From positions 3,968,001-4,032,000 of the forward strand of contig NC_063018.1 of the NCBI RefSeq assembly GCF_020509005.1: 64,000 bases of DNA, in the 5' to 3' direction. Positions 34,191 through 46,200 of the stretch are shown here, piece by piece. Made by a program: the position numbers and the translations under genes. How positions within the stretch are numbered: the stretch's first letter is position 1; every line of letters begins with the position of its first letter. This stretch comes from Fulvia fulva (taxonomy: Eukaryota > Ascomycota > Dothideomycetes > Mycosphaerellales > Mycosphaerellaceae). The notes beneath the pieces are model-generated. The model saw only the letters and a list, made by a program, of their open reading frames with translations. It was not told the DNA's origin and ran no database searches.

Positions 34191-36934
34191 AGCACCGCGA
34201 GCACGTCTGTAAGGTCCTTCAGAAGCTCGCAGACGCCGGCTTGCAGCTCGACATCGACAAGTGCGAGTTTGAGAAGACCGAAGTCAAGTTCCTTGGTTTG
34301 ATCATTACCGCAGACGGCATCAAGATGGACCAAGAGAAGATCGACGCTATCGTCGAATGGGATGCTCCTACGAACGTCAAAGAGGTCCAGGGTTTCCTAG
34401 GCTTTGCCAACTTCTACCGCCGCTTCATCCACGCATTTTCGGGCGTGGTACGCCCTTTGACGAAGCTCACGCGCAAGGGTGAGAAGTTCGCCTGGACCGA
34501 CGAATGCCAGGAGGCTTTTGACTTGCTCAAAGCGAAGTTTGTTGAGAACCCGCTTCTACGGCACTTCGATTTCGAACTGGAGACCCGTGTAGAGACCGAC
34601 GCATCCGACGGCGTGGTGGGCGGTGTCCTGCTACAACGCCGCTCGCCTGAATCCCCCTGGTTACCTGTCGCCTTCCTCTCCAAGAAGATGACCGCCACGG
34701 AGTGTAACTACGAGATCTACGACAAGGAGCTTCTCGCCATCGTCAAAGCTTTCGAAGAGTGGCGCCCCGAGCTCGAAGGCTCTGCTATGCCCGTCCAAGT
34801 AAGCTCCGACCATAAGAACCTCGTCTACTTTATGAAGAGCAAGCTGCTCAATCGTCGCCAGGCCCGCTGGAGCGAGTTCCTCTCCCGGTTCAACTTCGTG
34901 ATCTCGTACACGCCCGGCAAGGCCAACTCGATGGCCGACGCCCTTACCCGCCGCCCTGGTGACTCTCCAGTTGATCGAAGAGGGGGCCGGCAAATCGCAG
35001 GGCAACAAGTCATCAAAGAGCACAACCTCTCTTCCGAGCTTCGAGAGTACCTATCGAATGGCCAGCCTACGCTCGCCGCTTCCTTTGCTACTCTCGTGCT
35101 CGCTCCTGCCTACCTTGACGAGAGTGACGATGAATCCGAGCCTGAAGAATACGCCTCGGACGCTGAGGACTTGAACGACGATGAAGAGGGCTCAGTAACG
35201 ACCGACGGCTCATCCGAATCAGACTTTGAGGGGTTTGATAATGAGGAGCAGCCCGAAGGCATCATGGCACGAGTACGAACAGCGTACGATGCCGACATAG
35301 ACGCCCAAGAGTTAGTTCAGGCCCTTGAATCTGGCGCGAGGACATTCCCGGGCTTCTCGCTGTCCGAGTGCGAGCTCCAGGAAGGTGTCGTCTACTTCCG
35401 TAAGAAGCTTTACGTACCGCAGCCCGAAGGCTCTAATATCCGAGCTGAGATTCTTCAAATCATCCACGACTCCGCCTCTGGGGGTCACCCAGGCGTAGCC
35501 AAGACCCACAAGCTCCTCGCTAGGTATTACTGGTGGCCGCATTCCTGGAAGGACGTCCGCCGCTACGTGCTGAACTGCGCTGCTTGCCGAAGAGCCAAAG
35601 CTAACCGCCACCGTCCCCACGGTCTCTTGCACCCTCTCCCGGCTCCTGATCGTCCGTGGAAGCACATCACTATGGACTTTATCACCGATCTTCCTCACGG
35701 CAAGACCTTCAGCGGCGTGAAAGCAAAGGCCCTTCTAGTGATCGTGGACCGTCACTCCAAGGACCGGTACATGATCCCGTGCTGGAGCATGACCGCAAAG
35801 GAGACTGCTCGCTTGTTCTACGAATTCGTCTGGCGCTTTCAAGGCCTCCCGGATAGCATCACCTCTGACAGAGGCACCCAGTTCATCTCGCACTTCTGGA
35901 AGCGTCTGTGTGCTATCCTGGGCATCAAGCATAACCTCTCGACCAGTTTTCAGCCACAGACCGACGGCCAGACCGAAATTACGAACGCTATCCTCGAGCA
36001 GGTCCTTCGTTGCTTCGTCGACTACCACCAGAAGGATTGGCCTCAGCATATCCCTGCGGTGGAGTTCGCTACTCGTAACTGGGACTCGGAGACTACTGGC
36101 TACTCTCCCTTCTATACTACGAGAGGTTACCACCCTCGTACAGGCATGGAACCAGAAGAACCTCTCCCGCCTACCGAAGACGCAAACGAGCAAGCAGCAG
36201 ACGAGTTCGCTACTATGCTCTCACAGATCCATGAAGAAGTTCACGACGAGATGGTGTACGCACAAGCAATCTACGAGGATCAAGCCAATCGTCGTCGCCA
36301 GCCAGCTCCCGACTACCAAGTAGGCGATATGGTCTACCTCAACTCCAAGAACATCAAGACAGACCGCCCCTCCAAGAAGCTGAACTGGAAGAACCTAGGT
36401 CCTTTTGAGATCACCGAGCGTATCAGTTCACACGCCTACCGTCTAGCTCTTCCTGCGAACATAAAGATCCACGACGTCTTCCATCCCGTACGCCTTCGGC
36501 CGTCGGCTGAGGACCCATTCCCGAACCAAAACCAAGACATGCCAGGTCCTCCCGATGAAGTAGAAGTCGACGAGCCTGTTAACCTACCTTCTGACGACTA
36601 TGCCGTCCGTAAGATCCGGGGAATCCGCGTAGAGCCCAACGACGTTGAAGGACTACCGCCGATCAAGTATGAAGTCGAATGGCAAGGTTGCCCTGAGTGG
36701 GATACCTCATGGGAACCTATCCAACATATCATCTTCAATCGTCAAGCAATCGAAGAATACCACGCCCGCGCAGACGGCCCAGAAGTCAACATCGGCAGGC
36801 TCTTCGAATCTGAGCTTTTCGACGGGGCTTACCAATGGTGTATCGACCATGACATCAGGCCTAGGCCTGGTACTGAAGCTGAACATCCTCGATATGTGGA
36901 ACTACTACGGCTTCGTAGGAACTCAGCTTTGTTC

Positions 36935-36946
36935 GGGGGGGGCTAC
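36935..36946 (+). promoter_or_regulatory. polypurine-like G tract before LTR2 (unit 1)
   Basis: Run of eight G followed by CTAC immediately before the LTR, the position of the plus-strand primer. Unit 2 has seven G (42707-42717). The tract is kept in degraded copies (read as GTAGCCCCCCC at 17319 and 30104). Confidence 0.6.
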
Positions 36947-37466
36947 TGTCATGGTCTCCCCACAGAGTGTACAGAAGGTGGGGACAGAAGAGCCTCAGAG
37001 TGCTCAGAAGTCGTCAAGAAGTGACAGTCCAGCTTGGTGTGTGAGCGCCAAGAATCACATGCCCCGCAACATTCGCTACGGGACCCAGCCCTCCAAATTC
37101 ACCCCTCTACCAAACCTTGACAGATTCACTTCGGCTCGTGACTGTGTGACTCACGGCACTCCCGGGAGCACCCGCGACTGCGCTGGACCCTGGAAGAAGC
37201 ACGTGGAAGACTCGGAACGTAGGGCAGGTTGGAATAAGGTTTTGAGCAAAGCTGCTGAGCGCGGCTTCGCACGGGTTAGCCCTGTTGATGCGGGGACACG
37301 CACTCGCGAGGGTCGCGTATAAATATCTGGCCTTCCCCAGGCCTCTCTTGCTTTCTTCGTCTTTTGTTTTGTGTAGCAATCATACCATACCCTTTTGCAT
37401 CTGCACTTCGCACCTGCATTCTCGCTTTCACCCTTGCATCTCACAGGCCAGGCTCTCGCCCTGACA
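36947..37466 (+). repeat. LTR2, shared middle LTR of young array
   Basis: 520 bp; TATA box at 37318-37325; self-primer GTCTTTTGT present. Serves as 3' LTR of unit 1 and 5' LTR of unit 2. By eye it differs from LTR1 by one base plus the 12-bp terminal duplication. Confidence 0.95.
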
Positions 37467-37468
37467 TC

Positions 37469-37477
37469 ACAAAAGAC
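37469..37477 (+). promoter_or_regulatory. primer-binding site, self-priming type (unit 2)
   Basis: ACAAAAGAC two bases after LTR2, reverse complement of GTCTTTTGT at about 37359-37367 in LTR2. Same geometry as unit 1. Confidence 0.6.
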
Positions 37478-37508
37478 CAACAAACCGTCAACCACTCGAG
37501 TCATCCTC

Positions 37509-38669
37509 ATGGGTGACCACGCCACCGATAGAGGTGTCAACCTCGACAACCAAGACACTCCATTCCACTTCAGTGAGTGGACTGACATCCCCTTCTCGAA
37601 CGCCGCTGCATTCGGTGCCTGGGCAAACGCCAACCCCGACACCGCCTACGCTCTCATCAACCGCACCGTCTCCTCTTTCCGCGAGACCGCCCAGCAGGTC
37701 GAGCAAGCAAACAACCAAGCAACATACCTTCAAGGTATTGTGAACACCTTCCAGAACCTCGCCCCGCACGCCGACGACAACCGCCGCCAGCACTTCTCCA
37801 AGAAGGTCAACGACCCAGACGAGTTCGACGGCAACAAGAGCAAGTTTGAGGCATTTGAGACACAGCTCACCATCAAGCTGTTGGCTAATGCCGACCACTT
37901 TCCGCAAGAGAAGGACAAAGTCACGTACGTCTTCTCCCTCCTTCGGGGAGACGCCGCGGCTCAGGTACAACACTACATCGACAACGCCACGCAGACTATC
38001 GGCTGCCCGGACGTCCTCGCCTTGATGCAGGACCTCCGTGCTGCCTTTGGTGATCCAGACCGTAGAGCCACCGCCCAGAACGCCATCCACAACCTCCTCC
38101 AGAAGAACAAGAGCTTCGCCGAGTACCTCGCGGCCTTCAACCGCGACATCGGGTTCACCGGCTACAACGAAGAGACCAAGAAGAGCACTCTCCGCCGTGG
38201 TTTGTCAGCAGAGCTTCTTCGAGCCCTCGAGGACAAGGACGTCGGTGCTATGAGCTTCCGTGAGCTCGTCGAGACCTGCCAGCGCCTCGACTCCAACATG
38301 AAACACACCGCCTCTCTCCTCGCTTCCCGTTCTCAAGGTCGTCAGCCTCGTGGTCCCGGAAGCCACTTCGCTGCTCCACTAGGCGCCGCCGCTCCTACGG
38401 CTCTCCCTCCCGTCTCTGTAGGTGACGCTATGGATCTCAGCGCTGGTGCCGCCGTCCCTCGAGTCCAGGGCCTCGTCAACGGTAAGCTCACTCCCGAAGA
38501 GAAGCTTCGCCGTCGCCAGGCCGGACTCTGCACCTCCTGCGGCGGTCCAGGCCACATCGCAGCCAACTGTCCGCAGCTCGCTGCCCGTAACGCCCGCAAC
38601 CCGGTTCGCGGCGCTGTCGGCGCTATCGAGCCTGCTCCTGCTGCTCCCGCTGAGCAGGGAAAAGCCTAG
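37509..38669 (+). CDS. gag: Gag of young family A element, unit 2
   Basis: Translation appears identical to the unit 1 Gag (386 residues from MGDHATDRG; zinc knuckle CTSCGGPGHIAANC near the C-terminus). Stop TAG at 38667-38669 in the frameshift signal. It is driven by the middle LTR. Identity with unit 1 means the duplication is very recent or has been homogenised. Intact and potentially expressed. Confidence 0.93.
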   Translation: MGDHATDRGVNLDNQDTPFHFSEWTDIPFSNAAAFGAWANANPDTAYALINRTVSSFRETAQQVEQANNQATYLQGIVNTFQNLAPHADDNRRQHFSKKVNDPDEFDGNKSKFEAFETQLTIKLLANADHFPQEKDKVTYVFSLLRGDAAAQVQHYIDNATQTIGCPDVLALMQDLRAAFGDPDRRATAQNAIHNLLQKNKSFAEYLAAFNRDIGFTGYNEETKKSTLRRGLSAELLRALEDKDVGAMSFRELVETCQRLDSNMKHTASLLASRSQGRQPRGPGSHFAAPLGAAAPTALPPVSVGDAMDLSAGAAVPRVQGLVNGKLTPEEKLRRRQAGLCTSCGGPGHIAANCPQLAARNARNPVRGAVGAIEPAPAAPAEQGKA

Positions 38670-38695
38670 GTCTTCCTCATCGACGCGATGAAGAC
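38657..38695 (+). promoter_or_regulatory. programmed -1 frameshift signal at the gag-pol junction (unit 2)
   Basis: Same GGGAAAA heptamer (38657-38663), 6-nt spacer and stem-loop (38670-38695) as in unit 1. Confidence 0.75.
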
Positions 38696-39841
38696 CAAGA
38701 ACAACGTTTACCGAAAGTGAAGAGAGGAAAGAAGTTGAGGATCAATACAGCACAGCTAGACCTGTACGACGAGACGGGCAAGGACCACGCTTGCAAACCG
38801 TTCGTCACGAATGTAAATATCGGCTCAAAGAAACTCTCTTCTTCCAATCTCACTCTCATGGACACTGGCGCACTAGGCGAATCTTTTATGGACTATAAAC
38901 TCGCGACCTCTCTCAACCTCGAACCCCAGGAACTGAAGTACCCTCGCACCCTTGAACTCTTTGACGGCACGGAGACTACCACTGGTAAGATTACTCATGT
39001 TGTACACACGTCAATCACCCTCGGAGGCAAGCGTATGTCGATCACCAGCTTCCTTACGTCCCTACCGCATCAGAAGTTTATCCTCGGCCTCCCCTGGTTC
39101 AGACGACACCGACCTATCATCGACTGGACTTCCCTTACTGTCAGCTTCCCTCCAGAAGTTCCTCCGGCACCTCCGCCTTCTCCGCCGCCTCAGCGCGGTC
39201 CTGAGTATACCAAGATCTTCCAGGTGAACGCCGCTGCCTTCACCACTGCTGCTAAGCAGCCCAAAGCTCAAGTCTTCGCCGCCTCTCTCCGCGATATCGA
39301 CATCGCCCTCGAGAAGCTCGACAAGAAGCGTACACCTACCGACCCTGCTACGAAGGTCCCTCCTTGGGCACACCACATCCTCCACGTATTCGATGCTAAA
39401 GCCGCAGACGAGCTGCCTCCTCATCGCCCTCACGACCACAAGATTGAGCTAGAAGAAGGTGCAGAGACACCGTTCGGACCGTTATATTCCATGTCCCGAG
39501 AAGAGCTTATCGTCCTCAAGAGATACCTCGAAGAGAACCTAAAGAAGGGGTTCATTCGAGCGAGCCGTTCCAGCGCTGGCAGTCCCGTCATGTTCGTCAA
39601 GAAGCCCGGCGGTGGTCTACGCTTCTGCGTAGACTACCGAGGCTTGAACGCTGTTACAAAGAAGAACCGCTACCCAATACCGTTGATTCAGGAGACGCTC
39701 GAGCGCCTCTCTAAGGCCAAGTACTTCACCAAGCTCGATGTCATCGCTGCGTTCAACAAGTTACGAATGGCAGAAGGACACGAGTATCTCACAGCCTTCC
39801 GTACTCGCTACGGGCTGTTCGAGTCGCTCGTTATGCCCTTC

Positions 39842-39962
39842 GGCGTTTGTAACGGGCCTAGTACCTTCTAGAACTTTATTAACGACATCCTTTAGGAGTT
39901 CCTCGATCAGTTCTATACTACCTATATCGACGATATCCTAGTCTATAGCGAGACTAAGGAGG
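39842..39962 (+). other. RIP-like patch in the RT core (unit 2)
   Basis: Same bases as the patch in unit 1, including both TAG codons. It is a shared ancestral state of the array and not independent damage. Confidence 0.7.
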
Positions 39963-42717
39963 AGCACCGCGAGCACGTCTGTAAGGTCCTTCAGAAGCTC
40001 GCAGACGCCGGCTTGCAGCTCGACATCGACAAGTGCGAGTTTGAGAAGACCGAAGTCAAGTTCCTTGGTTTGATCATTACCGCAGACGGCATCAAGATGG
40101 ACCAAGAGAAGATCGACGCTATCGTCGAATGGGATGCTCCTACGAACGTCAAAGAGGTCCAGGGTTTCCTAGGCTTTGCCAACTTCTACCGCCGCTTCAT
40201 CCACGCATTTTCGGGCGTGGTACGCCCTTTGACGAAGCTCACGCGCAAGGGTGAGAAGTTCGCCTGGACCGACGAATGCCAGGAGGCTTTTGACTTGCTC
40301 AAAGCGAAGTTTGTTGAGAACCCGCTTCTACGGCACTTCGATTTCGAACTGGAGACCCGTGTAGAGACCGACGCATCCGACGGCGTGGTGGGCGGTGTCC
40401 TGCTACAACGCCGCTCGCCTGAATCCCCCTGGTTACCTGTCGCCTTCCTCTCCAAGAAGATGACCGCCACGGAGTGTAACTACGAGATCTACGACAAGGA
40501 GCTTCTCGCCATCGTCAAAGCTTTCGAAGAGTGGCGCCCCGAGCTCGAAGGCTCTGCTATGCCCGTCCAAGTAAGCTCCGACCATAAGAACCTCGTCTAC
40601 TTTATGAAGAGCAAGCTGCTCAATCGTCGCCAGGCCCGCTGGAGCGAGTTCCTCTCCCGGTTCAACTTCGTGATCTCGTACACGCCCGGCAAGGCCAACT
40701 CGATGGCCGACGCCCTTACCCGCCGCCCTGGTGACTCTCCAGTTGATCGAAGAGGGGGCCGGCAAATCGCAGGGCAACAAGTCATCAAAGAGCACAACCT
40801 CTCTTCCGAGCTTCGAGAGTACCTATCGAATGGCCAGCCTACGCTCGCCGCTTCCTTTGCTACTCTCGTGCTCGCTCCTGCCTACCTTGACGAGAGTGAC
40901 GATGAATCCGAGCCTGAAGAATACGCCTCGGACGCTGAGGACTTGAACGACGATGAAGAGGGCTCAGTAACGACCGACGGCTCATCCGAATCAGACTTTG
41001 AGGGGTTTGATAATGAGGAGCAGCCCGAAGGCATCATGGCACGAGTACGAACAGCGTACGATGCCGACATAGACGCCCAAGAGTTAGTTCAGGCCCTTGA
41101 ATCTGGCGCGAGGACATTCCCGGGCTTCTCGCTGTCCGAGTGCGAGCTCCAGGAAGGTGTCGTCTACTTCCGTAAGAAGCTTTACGTACCGCAGCCCGAA
41201 GGCTCTAATATCCGAGCTGAGATTCTTCAAATCATCCACGACTCCGCCTCTGGGGGTCACCCAGGCGTAGCCAAGACCCACAAGCTCCTCGCTAGGTATT
41301 ACTGGTGGCCGCATTCCTGGAAGGACGTCCGCCGCTACGTGCTGAACTGCGCTGCTTGCCGAAGAGCCAAAGCTAACCGCCACCGTCCCCACGGTCTCTT
41401 GCACCCTCTCCCGGCTCCTGATCGTCCGTGGAAGCACATCACTATGGACTTTATCACCGATCTTCCTCACGGCAAGACCTTCAGCGGCGTGAAAGCAAAG
41501 GCCCTTCTAGTGATCGTGGACCGTCACTCCAAGGACCGGTACATGATCCCGTGCTGGAGCATGACCGCAAAGGAGACTGCTCGCTTGTTCTACGAATTCG
41601 TCTGGCGCTTTCAAGGCCTCCCGGATAGCATCACCTCTGACAGAGGCACCCAGTTCATCTCGCACTTCTGGAAGCGTCTGTGTGCTATCCTGGGCATCAA
41701 GCATAACCTCTCGACCAGTTTTCAGCCACAGACCGACGGCCAGACCGAAATTACGAACGCTATCCTCGAGCAGGTCCTTCGTTGCTTCGTCGACTACCAC
41801 CAGAAGGATTGGCCTCAGCATATCCCTGCGGTGGAGTTCGCTACTCGTAACTGGGACTCGGAGACTACTGGCTACTCTCCCTTCTATACTACGAGAGGTT
41901 ACCACCCTCGTACAGGCATGGAACCAGAAGAACCTCTCCCGCCTACCGAAGACGCAAACGAGCAAGCAGCAGACGAGTTCGCTACTATGCTCTCACAGAT
42001 CCATGAAGAAGTTCACGACGAGATGGTGTACGCACAAGCAATCTACGAGGATCAAGCCAATCGTCGTCGCCAGCCAGCTCCCGACTACCAAGTAGGCGAT
42101 ATGGTCTACCTCAACTCCAAGAACATCAAGACAGACCGCCCCTCCAAGAAGCTGAACTGGAAGAACCTAGGTCCTTTTGAGATCACCGAGCGTATCAGTT
42201 CACACGCCTACCGTCTAGCTCTTCCTGCGAACATAAAGATCCACGACGTCTTCCATCCCGTACGCCTTCGGCCGTCGGCTGAGGACCCATTCCCGAACCA
42301 AAACCAAGACATGCCAGGTCCTCCCGATGAAGTAGAAGTCGACGAGCCTGTTAACCTACCTTCTGACCACTATGCCGTCCGCAAGATCCGGGGAATCCGC
42401 GTAGAGCCCAACGACGTTGAAGGACTACCGCCGATCAAGTATGAAGTCGGATGGCAAGGTTGCCCTGAGTGGGATACCTCATGGGAACCTATCCAACATA
42501 TCATCTTCAATCGTCAAGCAATCGAAGAATACCACGCCCGCGCAGACGGCCCAGAAGTCAACATCGGCAGGCTCTTCGAATCTGAGCTTTTCGACGGGGC
42601 TTACCAATGGTGTATCGACCATGACATCAGGCCTAGGCCTGGTACTGAAGCTGAACATCCTCGATATGTGGAACTACTACGGCTTCGTAGGAACTCAGCT
42701 TTGTTCGGGGGGGCTAC

Positions 42718-43236
42718 TGTCATGGTCTCCCCACAGAGTGTACAGAAGGTGGGGACAGAAGAGCCTCAGAGTGCTCAGAAGTCGTCAAGAAGTGACAGTC
42801 CAGCTTGGTGTGTGAGCGCCAAGAATCACATGCCCCGCAACATTCACTACGGGACCCAGCCCTCCAAATTCACCCCTCTACCAAACCTTGACAGATTCAC
42901 TTCGGCTCGTGACTGTGTGACTCACGGCACTCCCGCGAGCACCCGCGACTGCGCTGGACCCTGGAAGAAGCACGTGGAAGACTCGGAACGTAGGGCAGGT
43001 TGGAATAAGGTTTTGAGCAAAGCTGCTGAGCGCGGCTTCGCACGGGTTAGCCCTGTTGATGCGGGGACACGCACTCGCGAGGGTGCGTATAAATATCTGG
43101 CCTTCCCTAGGCCTCTCTTGCTTTCTTCGTCTTTTGTTTTGTGTAGCAATCATACCATACCCTTTTGCATCTGCACTTCGTACCTGCATTCTCGCTTTCA
43201 CCCTTGCATCTCACAGGCCAGGCTCTCGCCCTGACA
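42718..43236 (+). repeat. LTR3 of young array
   Basis: 519 bp, TATA box at 43088-43095. It differs from LTR2 at several positions seen by eye, including CCCCAGG to CCCTAGG and TTCGCAC to TTCGTAC (both CpA to TpA), CATTCGC to CATTCAC, and a one-base deletion before the TATA box. Followed by TSD ATAAG at 43237-43241. Confidence 0.95.
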
Positions 43237-43241
43237 ATAAG

Positions 43242-46200
43242 ATAAACTAGGAGCCTCTATTAGAGGTAATACTATCCGGGAGGCCTTAAAGGCGCTAGAC
43301 GAATTCGTAGAATAAGCGAGTAGTCTCCTTTACGGTTATACTCTAGTACGGGATTATATACCGGTCCTTAGAGTAACGGTCCACGATTACTAGAAGGGCC
43401 TTTACCTTTACGCCGCTAAAGGTCTTACTATAAGGAAGATCGGTAATAAAGTCTATAGTAATATACTTCTACGGACGATCAGGAGCCGGGAGAGGGTATA
43501 AGAGACCGTAGGGACGGTAGTAGTTAGCTTTAGCTCTTCGGTAAGTAGCGTAGTTTAGTACGTAGCGGCGGACGTCCTTCTAGGAATACGGCCACTAGTA
43601 ATACCTAGCGAGGAGCTTATAGGTCTTAGCTACGCCTAGGTGACCCCTAGAGGCGGAGTCGTAGATAATTTAAAGAATCTTAGCTCGGATATTAGAGCCT
43701 TCGGGCTACGGTACGTAAAGCTTCTTACGGAAGTAGACGACACCTTCCTAGAGCTCGTACTCGGATAGCGAGAAGCCCGGGAATGTCCTCGCGCTAGATT
43801 CAAGGGCCTAAACTAACTCTTAGGCGTCTATATCGGTATCGTACGCTGTTCGTACTTATACTATAATGCCTTCGGGCTACTCCTTATTATTAAACCCCTT
43901 AAAGTCTAATTCGGATAAGCCGTCGGTCGTTACTAAGCCCTCTTTATCGTCGTTCAAGTCCTTAGCGTCCGAGGCGTATTCTTTAGGCTCGGATTCATCG
44001 TCACTCTCGTTAAGGTAGGTAGGAGCGAGCACGAGAGTAGTAAAGGAAGCGGCGAGCGTAGGCTAGCCGTTCGATAGGTACTCTCGAAGCTCGGAAGAGA
44101 GGTTGTGCTCTTTAATAACTTATTGCTCTACGATTTGCCGGCCCCCTCTTCGATTAACTAGAGAGTTACTAGGGCGGCGGGTAAGGGCGTCGGCTATCGA
44201 GTTGGCCTTACCGGGCGTATACGAGATTATAAAGTTGAACTAGGAGAGGAACTCGCTCTAGCGGGCCTAGCGACGATTAAGTAGCTTGCTCTTTATAAAG
44301 TAGACGAGGTTCTTATAGTCGGAGCTTACTTAGACGGGTATAGTAGAGCCTTCGAGCTCGGGGCGCTACTCTTCGAAAGCTTTAACGATAGCGAGAAGCT
44401 CCTTGTCGTAGATCTCGAAGTTATACTCCGTAGCGGTCATCTTCTTAGAGAGGAAGGCGATAGGTAACTAGGGGGATTTAGGCGAGCGGCGTTATAGTAG
44501 GACACCGCCTACTACGCCGTCGGATACGTCGGTCTCTATACGGGTCTCTAGTTCGAAATCGAAGTGCTATAGAAGCGGGTTCTTAACAAACTTCGCTTTA
44601 AGTAAGTCAAAAGCCTCCTAGTATTCGTCGGTCTAGGCGAACTTCTTACCCTTACGCGTAAGCTTCGTTAAAGGGCGTACTACGCCCGAAAATACGTAGA
44701 TAAAGCGGCGGTAGAAGTTAGTAAAGCCTAGGAAACCCTAGACCTCTTTAACGTTTATAGGAGTATCCTATTCGACGATAGCGTCGATCTTCTCTTAGTC
44801 TATCTAAATGCCGTCTACGGTAACGATCAAACTAAGGAACTTGACTTCGGTCTTCTTAAACTCGTACTTGTCGATATCGAGCTATAAGCCGGCGTCTACG
44901 AGCTTCTAAAGGACCTTATAGACGTACTCGCGGTGCTCCTCCTTAGTCTCGCTATAGACTAGGATGTCGTCGATATAGGTAGTATAGAACTGATCGAGGA
45001 ACTCCTAAAGGATGTCGTTAATAAAGTTCTAGAAGGTACTAGGCCCGTTATAAACGCCGAAGGGCATAACGAGCGACTCGAATAGCTCGTAGCGAGTACG
45101 GAAGGCTATAAGATACTCGTGTCCTTCTACTATTCGTAACTTATTAAACGTAGCGATAACATCGAGCTTAGTAAAGTACTTAGCCTTAGAGAGGCGCTCG
45201 AGCGTCTCCTAAATTAACGGTATTAGGTAGCGGTTCTTCTTTATAATAGCGTTTAAGCCTCGGTAGTCTACGTAGAAGCGTAGACTACCGCCGGGCTTCT
45301 TAACGAACATAACGGGACTACTAGCGCTAGAACGGCTCGCTCGAATAAACCCCTTCTTTAGGTTCTCTTCGAGGTATCCCTTAAGGACGATAAGCTCTTC
45401 TCGGGACATAGAATATAGCGGTCCGAAGGGTATCTCTATACCTTCTTCTAGCTTAATCTTATAGTCGTAAGGGCGATAAGGAGGTAGCTCGTCTACGGCT
45501 TTAGTATCGAATACGTAGAGGATGTAGTGTGCCTAAGGAGGGACCTTCGTAGTAGGGTCGGTAGGTATACGCTTCTTATCGAGCTTCTCGAGGGCGATGT
45601 CGATATTACGGAGAGAGGCGGCGAAGACTTAAGCTTTAGGCTACTTAGTAGTAGTAGTAAAGGTAGCGGCGTTTACCTAGAAGATCTTAGTATACTTAGG
45701 ACCGCGCTAAGGCGGCGGAGAAGGCGGAGGTACCGGAGGAGCTTCTAGAGGGAAGCTAATAGTAAGGGAAGTCTAGTCGATAATAGGATAGTATCGTCTA
45801 AACTAGGGGAGGCCGAGGATAAACTTCTAATACGGTAGGGACGTAAGGAAGCTAGTGATCGACATACGCTTACCTCCGAGGGTAATTAACGTATATATAA
45901 TATAAGTAATCTTACTAGTAGTAGTCACCGTACCGTTAAAGAGTTTAAGGGTACGAGGGTACCTTAGTTCCTAGGGTTCGAGGTTAAGAGAGGTCGCGAG
46001 TTTATAGTCTATAAAAGACTCGCCTAGTACGCTAGTGTCTATAAGAGTGAGATTGGAAGAAGAGAGTTTCTTTAAGCCGATATTTATATTCGTAACGAAC
46101 GGTTTATAAGCGTAGTCCTTACCCGTCTCGTCGTATAGGTCTAGCTATACTATATTAATCCTTAACTTCTTTCCTCTCTTTACTTTCGGTAAACATTATT

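Larger units (their letters stand above)
32882..37024 (+). pseudogene. pol: Pol of young family A element, unit 1 (two nonsense codons in RT)
   Basis: Polyprotein in the -1 frame relative to gag, entered by frameshift. Aspartic protease: DTGA at 33089. RT about 33640-34250, with [39 protein letters not shown] and YIDD at 34151-34162. RNase H about 34585-34960 (ETDASD; DALTRRPG end). Integrase zinc finger about 35455-35600 (HDSASGGH, CAAC), DDE core with MDFITD, SDRGTQF and TDGQTE. GPF motif near 36400. C-terminal chromodomain about 36600-36770 (YEVEWQGCPEWDTSWEP). TAG at 34097-34099 and 34121-34123 replace expected Gln and Trp just before YIDD, so a full Pol cannot be made without readthrough. 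Stop at 37022-37024. Confidence 0.9.
38654..43234 (+). pseudogene. pol: Pol of young family A element, unit 2 (same two nonsense codons; C-terminus runs through LTR3)
   Basis: Same domain order as unit 1: protease, RT, RNase H, integrase, GPF motif, chromodomain. The same TAG codons occur at 39869-39871 and 39893-39895, 5772 bp from those in unit 1. Differences seen near the C-terminus: Asp to His and Glu to Gly in or next to the chromodomain. The G tract is one base shorter (seven), which shifts the last codons: instead of ending about 25 residues into the LTR, the frame stays open across the LTR to a TGA at 43232-43234. The extension is probably not meaningful. Confidence 0.88.
31163..43236 (+). 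mobile_element. young tandem array of two family A chromovirus elements sharing the middle LTR
   Basis: LTR1 (31163-31694), internal 1 (31695-36946), LTR2 (36947-37466), internal 2 (37467-42717), LTR3 (42718-43236). Unit period is 5772 bp at gag. The internal regions are nearly identical: the Gag frames translate identically and so does the 5' open part of pol. It is strikingly GC-rich and CpA-rich compared with the flanks, so it has essentially escaped RIP. It could be a recombination product between LTRs, a multimeric integration, or an assembly duplication; long reads would decide. Confidence 0.95.

Noticed and set aside
35735..36193. 152-codon minus-strand ORF in pol
   Set aside because: Antisense of the integrase core; no independent evidence.
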